Shown here: positions 11,137-19,498 of the stretch, piece after piece
Layout: each line of letters begins with the position of its first letter
How positions within the stretch are numbered: the stretch's first letter is position 1
Source of the DNA: an uncultured Pseudomonadota bacterium
GTDB taxonomy: Bacteria > Pseudomonadota > Gammaproteobacteria > Steroidobacterales > Steroidobacteraceae
Assembly: GCA_946479515.1 (NCBI GenBank)
Contig: CAMLGF010000019.1
Location: 1 to 57,561, forward strand
Direction of reading: 5' to 3'
Length of the DNA stretch: 57,561 nucleotides
Position numbers and translations under genes: made by a program
Notes under the pieces: model-generated
What the model was told of the DNA's origin: nothing
Databases searched by the model: none
Seen by the model: the letters and a program-made list of their open reading frames with translations, nothing else

Positions 11137-12510
11137 TCAAGCCGACAGCGGCGAACGCCCCGGCAATCTGAGCTCGAAGCGCGCACCACCCAGGGTCGAA
11201 CCGGCGATGCTCATGGTGCCGCCATAGAGGGCCACGGTGTCGTGGACCATCGCCAGGCCGAGTCCATGTCCGGGCGTGGCCTCGTCGGCGCGCCCTCCCC
11301 GCTGCAGCACGCGCGCGCGATCGGCCTCGGCGATACCGGGCCCATCGTCGTCGATGACGATGCGCAGCGCGGCGCGCGAGTCGGCCGCCGGATCCACGTG
11401 CACTTCGACACGCAGCCGTGACCGCGCCCACTTGCAGGCATTGTCGAGCAGGTTGCCGAGCAGCTCGGTGAGATCGGCGCGGTCGCCGATGAACTGCGCC
11501 TCCGGCGCCAGCGCGGTTTCGAACAGCAGGTCCTTGTTGCCGTAGACCTTGAGCAGTGCCACGCGCAGCTCGGTGATGATGGGTGCGACCGCCACCGGAG
11601 CCTGGCCGAGCAACACGCCGCCGCTGGCGGCCGCGCGCTTCATCTGGTGTTCGATGATGTCCGTCATGCGATCGATCTCGGCGTCGAGCGCCGTTCTGGT
11701 ATCCGCCTCGACCGTACCCATGGACTGGCGCATCACCGCGAGCGGCGTCTTCAGGCTGTGAGCGAGATTACCGAGCGTGTCGCGGTAGCGCTTGATGCGC
11801 AGCCGTTCTCCTTCGAGCAGTGCATTCAGGTTGCTGCTGACCGCGCTCAATTCCCGCGGCCAGGCGTCACCCAGCGTCTCGCGCTCGCCGGCCTCCACCT
11901 GCTTGATCTCGCGCTCCAGGCGCCGCACCGGCTTGAGCAGCCAGCGCAGCAGCAGCGCGAGCGTCGCCACCAGCAGCACGGCCAGGCTCACGAACCAGCC
12001 GACCATCTGCTGGCGAAAGCTCGCGATCTGCGCGCGATACGAATCGAGGCTGGAGGCGATGCTGAACGTGAATCGCGCGGGTTCGCCGCGCAGGTCCCAG
12101 ACGATGCCGCGGCTGGCCACGGCGAGCTGCGCCTGCGATCCGGGCGCGAGCACGAACTGGAACAGGCGCTGGCCGCCTTCCAGCGGCGGACCGAATTGCA
12201 CGTCCGCGCCGGTGGTGGACTGCGATCGCCAGATGGTCTCGCCGCTGCCCGAACGGATTTCCGCGTACAGGCCCGAGCCCGGCGTCTCGAAGCGGGTGTC
12301 GAGCACGGCCGTGGGCGTCACGGACTCCGGGCCATCCGGATCGGCCGCGGCAATCAGCGCCACCATCTGCGCATCGATGACTTCGCGCAAGTTGCGCTCG
12401 GCCGACTCGCGGAACAGGTAGTCGAGCAAGGTGACGGTGAGCCCGAAGAACAGCACCAGCACGACGAACACCGACAGCAGGAGCCGGCGGCTGAGCGAGG
12501 GACGGGACAA
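11137..12510 (-). CDS. PhoQ-like sensor histidine kinase
   Basis: A 457-aa inner-membrane kinase. TM1 is at about residues 9-29 (LLLSVFVVLVLFFGLTV), a periplasmic sensor of roughly 130 residues follows, TM2 is at about 168-188, then a HAMP linker, the H-box NLAHSLKTPLAV, N-box DNACKWA, and G-boxes DDDGPGI and GHGLGLAMV. The H-box with Ser-Leu-Lys-Thr-Pro is PhoQ-like. It follows the response regulator by 27 bp and is the last gene of a PepSY-regulator-kinase unit. The first available start is TTG at 12510 with no strong ribosome-binding site. The signal (divalent cations, peptides or other) is not evident. Confidence 0.93.
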   Translation of the reverse strand: MSRPSLSRRLLLSVFVVLVLFFGLTVTLLDYLFRESAERNLREVIDAQMVALIAAADPDGPESVTPTAVLDTRFETPGSGLYAEIRSGSGETIWRSQSTTGADVQFGPPLEGGQRLFQFVLAPGSQAQLAVASRGIVWDLRGEPARFTFSIASSLDSYRAQIASFRQQMVGWFVSLAVLLVATLALLLRWLLKPVRRLEREIKQVEAGERETLGDAWPRELSAVSSNLNALLEGERLRIKRYRDTLGNLAHSLKTPLAVMRQSMGTVEADTRTALDAEIDRMTDIIEHQMKRAAASGGVLLGQAPVAVAPIITELRVALLKVYGNKDLLFETALAPEAQFIGDRADLTELLGNLLDNACKWARSRLRVEVHVDPAADSRAALRIVIDDDGPGIAEADRARVLQRGGRADEATPGHGLGLAMVHDTVALYGGTMSIAGSTLGGARFELRLPGRSPLSA

Positions 12511-12537
12511 GCGGTGCGGCTCGGCGGAACCGGCGGA

Positions 12538-13239
12538 CTAACTGCCCGGGCCGCGGTTCGCATCTTTGCGCGCCAATGCGAGGCGATAGCCCCGTCCGCG
12601 CAAGGTCTCGATGGGATGCAGCGTCTCTTGCGGATCGAGCTTGCGGCGCAGGCGCCCGATGAACACTTCGATGACGTTGCTGTCGCGTTCGAAGTCCTGG
12701 TCGTAGAGCCGCTCGGTGAGCTCGGTCTTGGAGATCACGTCGCCCGCGCGCAGCATCATGTGCTCGAGGATGCGGTACTCGAAAGTCGTGAGCTCGATCG
12801 GCCGGCCGTCGAGCGAGACCACCTGGGCGCGGGTGTCCAGGCGGATGGGTCCGCATTCCAGCACCGGCGAAGCCCAGCCGCCCGCGCGGCGCAGCAGTGC
12901 CTGCATGCGCGCCAGCACTTCCTCGAAGTGATAGGGCTTGGCGACGTAGTCGTCGGCGCCGGCCTGCAATCCCTCCACCTTGTCCTGCCAACGATCGCGG
13001 GCGGTGAGGATCAGGATGGGAAACGTCTTGCCTTCCTTGCGCAGTGCACGGATCAGCTCGAGGCCCGACAACTTCGGCAGGCCCAGGTCGACCACGGCGA
13101 TGTCCAGGGGATATTCCCGGCCCGCGAACAGGCCCTCCTCGCCGTCGGCCGCGACGTCCACGGTGAACCCCTGCGTCGCCAGCTGATCGCGCAGGCCATC
13201 CCGCAATACGGTTTCGTCTTCAACCACCAATGCGCGCAT
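12538..13239 (-). CDS. PhoP-like OmpR-family response regulator
   Basis: A 233-aa two-domain regulator. The receiver domain has VVEDE, phosphoacceptor D in VVDLGLPKLSG (about residue 51), T in LTARD and K in VAKPYHF. The C-terminal winged helix (about 128-225) contains ELTTFEYRILEHMM and DSNVIEVFIGRLRRKLD, the OmpR/PhoP DNA-recognition region. Partner kinase lies 27 bp downstream. The PepSY gene ends 9 bp upstream, so all three share a transcript. It most resembles PhoP rather than other OmpR regulators. Confidence 0.95.
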   Translation of the reverse strand: MRALVVEDETVLRDGLRDQLATQGFTVDVAADGEEGLFAGREYPLDIAVVDLGLPKLSGLELIRALRKEGKTFPILILTARDRWQDKVEGLQAGADDYVAKPYHFEEVLARMQALLRRAGGWASPVLECGPIRLDTRAQVVSLDGRPIELTTFEYRILEHMMLRAGDVISKTELTERLYDQDFERDSNVIEVFIGRLRRKLDPQETLHPIETLRGRGYRLALARKDANRGPGS

Positions 13240-13248
13240 GAGTCGCCC

Positions 13249-13581
13249 CTAACGCATCCTGCCCGTCGCCGCGTCGATGCGCACGGTGAACACCCGTCCG
13301 TCTTCCGACAGCAGCTTGAGCACGTAAACTTTGCGGCCGTCTTCATCCTGGACATCGGTTCGCACCACGCGCGCGTGATACTGGCGCTCGGCGCGGCTCA
13401 CGGCCTCATCGAGCGAAATGCCCTCGTGTGCCGCAGCCGAAACGCTCCCGGGCGCCGGATCGCTGCTGCCGGCGGCCTCAGTCGCGGGACGGGAACGAGC
13501 TTCGCCCGGGGACGCGCATGCCAGGGTGGCGGCGACGATGACCAGGGCGGCGGAGACGGTACCTTGACGCAGTTTTCTCAT
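13249..13581 (-). CDS. secreted PepSY-domain protein
   Basis: A 110-aa exported protein: signal peptide RKLRQGTVSAALVIVAATLA with cleavage near ACASPGEA, a low-complexity Pro/Ala linker, and a C-terminal PepSY-like half (ISLDEAVSRAERQYHARVV, VYVLKLLSEDGRVFTVRID). ATG at 13581 is chosen because it begins right before the signal peptide; a longer frame with other starts has no better signal. PepSY proteins beside PhoPQ-type systems are frequent in gammaproteobacteria and may modulate the sensor from the periplasm (inference). It lies 9 bp upstream of the regulator gene and is probably the first gene of the operon. Confidence 0.87.
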   Translation of the reverse strand: MRKLRQGTVSAALVIVAATLACASPGEARSRPATEAAGSSDPAPGSVSAAAHEGISLDEAVSRAERQYHARVVRTDVQDEDGRKVYVLKLLSEDGRVFTVRIDAATGRMR

Positions 13582-13697
13582 GACGGGCGCTAGTCTAGTC
13601 GCTTGTCCGGGCCAATAGGCCACCCACACGACGCGGGCGGCCATCGCCGCCCGCATCGCTCCGACAAACAACTCGAACATTCCGGTCGGTCGACCGC

Positions 13698-14312
13698 TCA
13701 GTCGGCCGGGCTGACGTCCACCCGCACGCGAATGCGCTCGCCGGGCCGGTACGGCAGCTCGGTCACCTGCCGGCGGCCGTTGTATACATAGGTGACGCGA
13801 TAACCGTCGATGCGCTCTTCCCAGTGGTCGGAATAACGCGTGTCGCAGCGCTGCACGGTGTACTCGCGCGGCGGCGGGTTGCCGGCATTGCGCTCGGCCT
13901 GGCGGGCGCCGACGCCCGCCCCGATCACGACACCTGCGGCGGTGGCCGCGTCACGGCCGCGCCCGCTGCCGATCTGGTGACCGATGACGCCACCGATCAC
14001 TGCGCCCAGCAATGCGCCGCCCGCCGAGGTGCGGGGACCGCCGTAGCTGCGCGCGTCGACGCGCGTTTCATCCCAGCACTCGCGCTGCGGCGTGCTGACG
14101 CGAACCCGGGTCATGAGCGGCTGCACGTCGACCACGCGGGCGTAGTCGTAAGCCGCATCACCGTCGTAACGCGAGTCATAGCGATCGTCGTGACGAGAAT
14201 CGTAGCGGTCGTCGTAACGTCCGCCGTAACGATCCTGGGCGAATGCCCCCGTGCTCGCGGCAGCGAACACCACCGCCGTCAGGCCGATTACCCACTGTTT
14301 GCTGATCGACAT
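13698..14312 (-). CDS. glycine-zipper (2TM) envelope protein
   Basis: A 204-aa exported protein. The signal peptide ends at about ASTGAFAQD; residues 27-50 form a short tandem repeat of RYDD/RYDS/RHDD units; a glycine-zipper hairpin follows at about 97-135 (GGALLGAVIGGVIGHQIGSG, then VVIGAGVGARQAER), and the tail contains paired Cys (QRECWDE and VQRCDTRY). This is the Rickettsia 17-kDa/YMGG-like family of outer-membrane-associated proteins with structural or stress roles. ATG at 14312 has GGAGG 5 nt upstream. Function beyond the envelope is unknown. Confidence 0.88.
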   Translation of the reverse strand: MSISKQWVIGLTAVVFAAASTGAFAQDRYGGRYDDRYDSRHDDRYDSRYDGDAAYDYARVVDVQPLMTRVRVSTPQRECWDETRVDARSYGGPRTSAGGALLGAVIGGVIGHQIGSGRGRDAATAAGVVIGAGVGARQAERNAGNPPPREYTVQRCDTRYSDHWEERIDGYRVTYVYNGRRQVTELPYRPGERIRVRVDVSPAD

Positions 14313-14381
14313 AAAGCCTCCGAGAGTCGGCCGGATTCGGATCCGACCGTGGCGCCAGACTACGGAGGAGTCGATGAATCC

Positions 14382-15257
14382 CTACTGAACGCCCCGGGGG
14401 GCGGCCGCCACGGGCTGGCGCTCGGCTTTCTTGACCTCGGTCCACAGCGCGTCCCAGGCATCGGCGCCCAACGACTGCAGTGTCAGGCCCCGTTCGCGCG
14501 CCAGGGATTCCATGCCCCGGAAACGCCGCTCGAACTTCGCATTCGCGAGGCGCAAGGCTTCCTCGGGGTCGAGGCCCTGATGACGTGCCCAGTTGGCGCA
14601 GGCGAACAGCAGGTCGCCGAGCTCCTCGGCGCGGCGCTCGGGCTCGGCCGTGGCGATCGCGTCGATCTCGGCCAATTCCTCGTCGATCTTGGCGCGCACG
14701 CCCGCGGCGTCCGGCCAGTCGAAGCCCACCCGGCCGGCGCGCTTGCCGAGCTTCGCGGCCCGCGCCAGGGCGGGCAACGCCAGCGGCACGTCCGCGAGCT
14801 CGCTGTGCGCCGGGCCGGCATTCGCGGCGCGTTCGCGGGCCTTGTGCTCTTCCCAGGCGCGGTTGAGGTCCGCGCCCGTTCGTTCGATCGCGGCCGGCGC
14901 CGCGGCGAACACGTGCGGATGGCGCTCGGTGAGCTTGTCGGCGATCGCATTCGCGACGCTCGTGAAGTCGAACCAGCCGCGCTCGCTGCCCATCTGCGCG
15001 TGAAAAACCACCTGGAACAACAGGTCGCCGAGCTCGCGTTCCGGCATCGCGCCCGCCAGCGCCTGCGACTCCGCGCCCGCCTCGAGCTGCCCGATGGCAT
15101 CGGCAACCTCGTAGGCTTCCTCGATGGTGAACGGCGCGATGCTGGCAAAATCCTGCTCGCGATCCCACGGGCAGCCCTCGGGCGCGCGCAGGCGTCGCAT
15201 GATCTGCAGCAGCCGCGCCAGCGCGCGGCCCGCGGCCTCGTCGGGACCGGCGCTCAT
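14382..15257 (-). CDS. mazG: nucleoside triphosphate pyrophosphohydrolase MazG
   Basis: Hydrolyses (d)NTPs to monophosphates and pyrophosphate, a housecleaning and stringent-response-related enzyme. The 291-aa protein has the two tandem MazG domains: the first with CPWDREQDFASIAPFTIEEAYE and ERELGDLLFQVVFHAQ, the second with EELAEIDA and RAEELGDLLFACANWARH, each carrying the ExxE...ExxD metal-binding pattern. Its length is slightly above E. coli MazG. The ATG overlaps the stop of the CoA-type NUDIX gene (ATGA), giving fumC-NUDIX-mazG as a coupled unit. Confidence 0.95.
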   Translation of the reverse strand: MSAGPDEAAGRALARLLQIMRRLRAPEGCPWDREQDFASIAPFTIEEAYEVADAIGQLEAGAESQALAGAMPERELGDLLFQVVFHAQMGSERGWFDFTSVANAIADKLTERHPHVFAAAPAAIERTGADLNRAWEEHKARERAANAGPAHSELADVPLALPALARAAKLGKRAGRVGFDWPDAAGVRAKIDEELAEIDAIATAEPERRAEELGDLLFACANWARHQGLDPEEALRLANAKFERRFRGMESLARERGLTLQSLGADAWDALWTEVKKAERQPVAAAPRGVQ

Positions 15258-15904
15258 GCGCCCCCCTGCTCGACCATGCGCACCAGCGTCAGCAGCATGC
15301 CGGCGGTCGCGCCCCAGATGCTCTGACCCTGCCAGGGAATGTCGTGCAGCAGGATGTCCTCGTCGCCGACCCGCCGCAATCGCGCCTGGTGCTGCGTGCG
15401 GTCGAACACATGGCTGACCGGCACTTCGAAGATGCCGGCCACCTCGGCCGGATTGGGTTCGAGCTGGATGGGCGGCATCACCAGCGACAGCACGGGCGTG
15501 ACACGGAAGCCCGTGATCACCAGGTGATCGGGTAGATAGCCGAACACGCGCACGCGCGCCGGATCGAGGCCGATCTCCTCCTGCGCCTCGCGCAGCGCGG
15601 CGCTGGCCACGTCTGCATCGGTGGGCTCGAGGCGTCCGCCGGGAAAGGAGATCTGGCCAGAATGCCGCGCGAGCTGCGAAGCGCGCTCGGTCAGCAGCAC
15701 CGTGAGCCCCTCCGGCCGGTCGATCAGGGGCACGAGCACCGCCGCGGGCACCGGGTCCGTCGGAAAATGCTTCTGCAGGCGCCGGGTGCGCTCCGGGTCC
15801 ACGCCCAGCAGGCGCCAGTCCGCCACTTCGTGCCGCGGCTGGCTGCCGGCGAAGCGGCGCAGGATGCGCTCGCGCAGGCTCGTGCCGGTCGGGCTTGCGC
15901 TCAA
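15254..15904 (-). CDS. NUDIX hydrolase, CoA pyrophosphatase type
   Basis: A 216-aa NUDIX enzyme. The box is intact (GGRLEPTDADVASAALREAQ then EEIGL) and is preceded by the CoA-pyrophosphatase signature LLTERASQLARHSGQISFPG, so it probably cleaves CoA and derivatives to phosphopantetheine and 3',5'-ADP, as NudL/PCD1 do. The start is TTG at 15904: a strong GGAGG lies 6 nt upstream and its bases overlap the fumC stop (TTGA), while no ATG or GTG is available nearby. The stop overlaps mazG by 4 bp, so three hydrolase/lyase genes are translated as one coupled series. Confidence 0.93.
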   Translation of the reverse strand: MSASPTGTSLRERILRRFAGSQPRHEVADWRLLGVDPERTRRLQKHFPTDPVPAAVLVPLIDRPEGLTVLLTERASQLARHSGQISFPGGRLEPTDADVASAALREAQEEIGLDPARVRVFGYLPDHLVITGFRVTPVLSLVMPPIQLEPNPAEVAGIFEVPVSHVFDRTQHQARLRRVGDEDILLHDIPWQGQSIWGATAGMLLTLVRMVEQGGA

Positions 15905-17316
15905 CCCGAACCTCCGCTGCCGTGCAGGCCGCCGCGGGTCAGCAGTGCCGGATCCAGCAAGCGGCGCAGTTCCTCCGCCGACAGGCCCGACATCTCCAGC
16001 GCCACGTCGAACACCGGGCGTCCTTCGGCGTAGGCGCGCTTGGCAATCTCCGCGGCACGCTCATAACCGATGGCCGGGTTCAGGGCCGTCGCCAGGATGG
16101 GATTGCGCGCGATCGATTCCTCGAGGCGGGCGAGGTTCGGCTCCGCGCCGGCAATGCAATGCTCGCCCAGCGCGAGCACGGCATTCGCCAGCAGACCGAT
16201 GCTGCCGAGCAGATTGCTGGCAATCATCGGCAGCATCACGTTGAGCTGGAAATTGCCAGCCTGGCCGCCGATGGCGATGGCGGCGTCGAGCCCCATGACC
16301 TGCGCGGCAATCATGCAGACCGCTTCGGGAATCACCGGATTCACCTTTCCGGGCATGATGCTGCTGCCGGGCTGCAGCGCCGGCAGTCGCAGCTCCGCCA
16401 GGCCCGCGAGCGGGCCCGAGCCCATCCAGCGCAGGTCATTGGCGATCTTCATCAGCGTCACGGCCAGCGCGCGCAGCTGGCCGGAGAGCTCCACCGCCGC
16501 GTCCTGCGTGGCCTGGGCGGCAAAGTAGTTAGCAGCTGCGCGGAATGGCACGCCGGTGAGCTCGCCCAGTTCCGCGAAGAACACGGCCGCGAAGTCCTCG
16601 TGCGCATTGATGCCGGTGCCGATGGCGGTGCCGCCCTGGGCCAACGCCAGCAGGCGCGGCTCGCTGGATCGCAGGCGCTCCATGGCCAGCTCGAGCTGCG
16701 CCCGCCATCCGGAGACTTCCTGCGCCAGCGTCAGGGGCGTGGCGTCCATGAGATGCGTGCGGCCGGTCTTGAGCACGCCCGTCCACGCGCTCTCCTTGTC
16801 GCGCAGAACGCCGGCCAGGGATTCCAGCGCCGGCAGCAATTGACCGCGCAGCGCCAGCACGGCGCTCACGTGGATGGCGCTGGGAATGCAGTCATTGCTG
16901 CTCTGACACATGTTGACGTGATCGTTGGCGTGCACCTTGCGGCCCAGCGCCGTCGACGCGAGCGTCGCAATCACTTCGTTGGCGTTCATGTTGGTGCTGG
17001 TGCCGCTGCCGGTCTGAAAGACGTCGAGCGGGAACTGGTCGGCGTGCCCGCCGCGCGCGATCTCGAGGGCCGCGTCGGCGATGGCTTTGCCGATGGCCGC
17101 ATCCAGAAGCCCGAGTCGCTGGTTGGCGCGCGCCGCGGCGGCCTTGATCAGCGCCAGCGCCGCGATGAATCGCGGCGGCAATCGCAGTCCGCTCAACTGG
17201 AAATTGCGGCGGGCCCTTTCGGTCTGCGCGCCCCACAGCGCGCCGACGGGTACCTCGATCTCGCCGAAACTGTCCTGCTCTTTCCGGGAACCGCTGTCGG
17301 ATATCTCAGATATCAT
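15901..17316 (-). CDS. fumC: class II fumarate hydratase
   Basis: Iron-independent TCA-cycle fumarase interconverting fumarate and malate. The 471-aa protein has the three superfamily regions: TGSGTSTNMNANEV (about 102-115), KTGRTHLMDATP, and GSSIMPGKVNP starting at G317, in the same position as in E. coli FumC where the catalytic Ser of the mobile loop lies. Length is normal. ATG at 17316 is 51 bp from the divergent purB start, so both promoters must share a very short gap. A Gly/Ser-rich C-terminal end (GLHGSGGSG) is not conserved in the family as far as I know. Confidence 0.96.
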   Translation of the reverse strand: MISEISDSGSRKEQDSFGEIEVPVGALWGAQTERARRNFQLSGLRLPPRFIAALALIKAAAARANQRLGLLDAAIGKAIADAALEIARGGHADQFPLDVFQTGSGTSTNMNANEVIATLASTALGRKVHANDHVNMCQSSNDCIPSAIHVSAVLALRGQLLPALESLAGVLRDKESAWTGVLKTGRTHLMDATPLTLAQEVSGWRAQLELAMERLRSSEPRLLALAQGGTAIGTGINAHEDFAAVFFAELGELTGVPFRAAANYFAAQATQDAAVELSGQLRALAVTLMKIANDLRWMGSGPLAGLAELRLPALQPGSSIMPGKVNPVIPEAVCMIAAQVMGLDAAIAIGGQAGNFQLNVMLPMIASNLLGSIGLLANAVLALGEHCIAGAEPNLARLEESIARNPILATALNPAIGYERAAEIAKRAYAEGRPVFDVALEMSGLSAEELRRLLDPALLTRGGLHGSGGSG

Positions 17317-17367
17317 GCGCGCGCCAGTCTACCAGCCAAGTTCACCAATTCCGGGGCCTCTCTTTAC

Positions 17368-18732
17368 ATGGATTCCGCCGCACTGCTCGCTCTGTCACCC
17401 GTCGACGGCCGATACCGCAAGGGTGCGGATCCCCTGCGCCCCGTTCTGTCGGAAAGCGGCCTGATCCGCGAGCGGGTGCGCATCGAGGCTGCCTGGCTGC
17501 TGGCCCTGGTCGAGTCGGTGCCGCGGATCCTGGCGCAGCCACTGCCGGACGCGGTGCGCGATCTCGCCGCGAACCTGGCCCGCGAACCCGGCGATGACGC
17601 GCCGGGCGCCGTCAAGGCGATCGAGGCCCGCATCAACCACGACGTGAAGGCCGTGGAGTACTTCGTGCGCGAGAAGCTGGCCGCCTGCGGCGCTTCGCCC
17701 GCGGTGCTCGAGCTGGTGCACTTCGGATGCACCTCGGAGGACATCAACAACCTCGCGTACGCACGCATGTTGCGCGCCGCGCGCTCGCTGCTCCTGGCCG
17801 AGCTCGGCAAGATCATCGACAAGCTGCGCGCGTTCGCCCACGAGCATGCGGCCCTGCCCATGTTGTCGCGCACGCATGGCCAGACCGCGAGCCCGACCAC
17901 CCTGGGAAAGGAATTCGCCAACGTCGTGGCGCGCCTGCGACGTGCGCGCGCGCGCTTCGAGCGCGTGGAGATCCTGGCGAAGTGGAATGGCGCCGTCGGC
18001 AATTTCAACGCGCACGTGGCGGCGCTCCCCCAGGTGGACTGGCCGGCGGTCAGCCGCGCCTTCGTCGAGTCGCAGGGCCTGGTGTGGAACGAGTACTCGA
18101 CGCAGATCGAGCCGCACGACTGGATCGGCGAGTATTGCGACGCCCTCGCCGGCATCAACACCATCGTCATCGATTTCGCGCGCGACACCTGGGGCTACAT
18201 CTCGCTGGGATACCTGCGCCAGCGCGCGGTGGCGGGCGAAGTCGGCTCGTCGACCATGCCGCACAAGGTGAACCCCATCGATTTCGAGAATGCCGAGGGC
18301 AATCTCGGCCTCGCCAATGCGTTGCTGCACCACTTCGCCGCCAAGCTGCCGATTTCCCGCTGGCAGCGCGACCTCACCGATTCGACCGTACTGCGCAACG
18401 TCGGTGTGGCGCTGGCCCACAGCCTCATTGCCTGGAACGCTCTGCAGCGCGGGCTGGGCAAGATCGCGGCGAATCCCGCCGCACTCGCCAGGGACCTCGA
18501 CGGCGCGCACGAGGTGCTCGGCGAGGCTTTGCAGACCGCGCTGCGCGCCGCGGGCATTGCCAATGGCTACGAGCTGCTCAAGGATTTCACGCGCGGCGCG
18601 GCCGTGGACGCCGCGGGGCTCGCCGCCTTCATCGACAAACTACCGCTCGCGGACGCGGAACGCGCGCGCCTCAAGGCGCTCGCACCGCAGCAATATCTGG
18701 GTCTCGCCACGGAGATGGCGCGTAGCATCTGA
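17368..18732 (+). CDS. purB: adenylosuccinate lyase
   Basis: Catalyses two purine steps: SAICAR to AICAR and adenylosuccinate to AMP. The 454-aa protein matches E. coli PurB: LSPVDGRYR at the N-terminus, HFGCTSEDINNLAYA, SRTHGQTASPTTLGKE, and the flexible-loop signature GEVGSSTMPHKVNPIDFEN with the catalytic S295. ATG at 17368 is chosen because it precedes this conserved N-terminus; the frame is open for another 1.4 kb upstream only as antisense of fumC. It is divergent from fumC, itself a member of the same superfamily. Confidence 0.97.
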   Translation: MDSAALLALSPVDGRYRKGADPLRPVLSESGLIRERVRIEAAWLLALVESVPRILAQPLPDAVRDLAANLAREPGDDAPGAVKAIEARINHDVKAVEYFVREKLAACGASPAVLELVHFGCTSEDINNLAYARMLRAARSLLLAELGKIIDKLRAFAHEHAALPMLSRTHGQTASPTTLGKEFANVVARLRRARARFERVEILAKWNGAVGNFNAHVAALPQVDWPAVSRAFVESQGLVWNEYSTQIEPHDWIGEYCDALAGINTIVIDFARDTWGYISLGYLRQRAVAGEVGSSTMPHKVNPIDFENAEGNLGLANALLHHFAAKLPISRWQRDLTDSTVLRNVGVALAHSLIAWNALQRGLGKIAANPAALARDLDGAHEVLGEALQTALRAAGIANGYELLKDFTRGAAVDAAGLAAFIDKLPLADAERARLKALAPQQYLGLATEMARSI

Positions 18733-18767
18733 GCCGGCCTGCCCCGGCTGAGGTTTCACCCGATGCC

Positions 18768-18846
18768 GCGTCACGGGTGTGACGCGTAAATTGCGAACCA
18801 GCACACGCTTTGCCCAGGGCCTCGCGGCCGGGCCGGTGAAAGCGTG
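18768..18846. repeat. composite intergenic palindrome and hairpin after purB
   Basis: Two inverted repeats lie in the 183-bp gap between purB and the 188-aa gene. The first is GCGTCA-N6-TGACGC (18768-18785), a perfect palindrome with operator-like geometry. The second is a 43-nt hairpin at 18804-18846: outer arms CACGCTTT and AAAGCGTG, inner stems GCCC/GGGC and GGCC/GGCC, loop TCGC. No T-run follows, so it is not a standard intrinsic terminator. It could be a processing signal, operator pair or decayed REP element. Confidence 0.6.
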
Positions 18847-18915
18847 ACGCATTTGGCACTGAACGGAATCTGGGACCCCTAGGCTGCCCGGGCACAGGTC
18901 ACAGAATGACGGCTC

Positions 18916-19482
18916 ATGAACGGGGAATTCGACTTCAACCGGCTGGCCCAGCGCGCATCGTCGCCGGGTACCGCCCCGCCCGACTCGTCGGGCACGCGCG
19001 AGCAGAACCAGATCCGCGTGATCTCTTCGCTCGAGGAGATGCGTGCGGCCGTGGACGCGGTCGCCGCGGGCGCCCAGCGCCTCATGTCTATCTATACGCC
19101 GGACCTCGAGCCGGATCTCTACGATCAGAATTCGTTCCTGGAGATCGTCAAGCGCTTCGTCCTGGCGCGGCGGTTCGCCAAGGTTCGCGTGCTGCTGTCC
19201 GACTCCGGGCGCCTGCTGCGCGACAACAACCGCTTCATCGCAATGGGACGCCGGCTCAGCAGCTGCATCGACATCCGGCCCGCCATCGAGCCGGTGAAGC
19301 AGCGCGCCTGCGGCTACCTCATCGGCGACGACCGGGCCATCGTCTACCGCGTGCATGCAGATCGTTGGGACGGCGTGGCCGACCTCAACAATCCGCCGGT
19401 GGCCCGTCAGTATCTCGATGAGTTCGACGAGATCTGGTACGCGAGCGCGCCCGACGAGCAGACGCGCCAGTCCAGTCGCTGA
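18916..19482 (+). CDS. hypothetical 188-aa cytoplasmic protein
   Basis: No signal peptide or membrane segment. After a disordered N-terminus (to about residue 30), the core looks like an alpha/beta domain: VISSLEEMRAAVDAVAAGAQ, RLMSIYTPDLEPDLYD, FLEIVKRFVLARRFAKVRVLL and CGYLIGDDRAIVYRV. The alternation (helix, strand with surface-exposed SIYTPDLE, helix, strand VRVLLSDS) recalls half of a phospholipase D-like fold, but no HxK motif is present, so this is only a guess. It sits between purB and the NudJ-like gene, where E. coli has hflD next to mnmA, yet it is not HflD-like. Start is ATG at 18916; the next gene begins 16 bp after its stop. Confidence 0.8.
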   Translation: MNGEFDFNRLAQRASSPGTAPPDSSGTREQNQIRVISSLEEMRAAVDAVAAGAQRLMSIYTPDLEPDLYDQNSFLEIVKRFVLARRFAKVRVLLSDSGRLLRDNNRFIAMGRRLSSCIDIRPAIEPVKQRACGYLIGDDRAIVYRVHADRWDGVADLNNPPVARQYLDEFDEIWYASAPDEQTRQSSR

Positions 19483-19498
19483 TCGGGCCTGATTCATC

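Noticed and set aside
15895..17367. Long plus-strand open frame upstream of purB
   Set aside because: It is antisense to fumC, lacks family motifs until the purB start at 17368 and reflects high GC codon bias.
15901..18732. fumC and purB as a recent tandem duplication
   Set aside because: They share only the old superfamily fold and loop signature; sequences and functions are clearly distinct.
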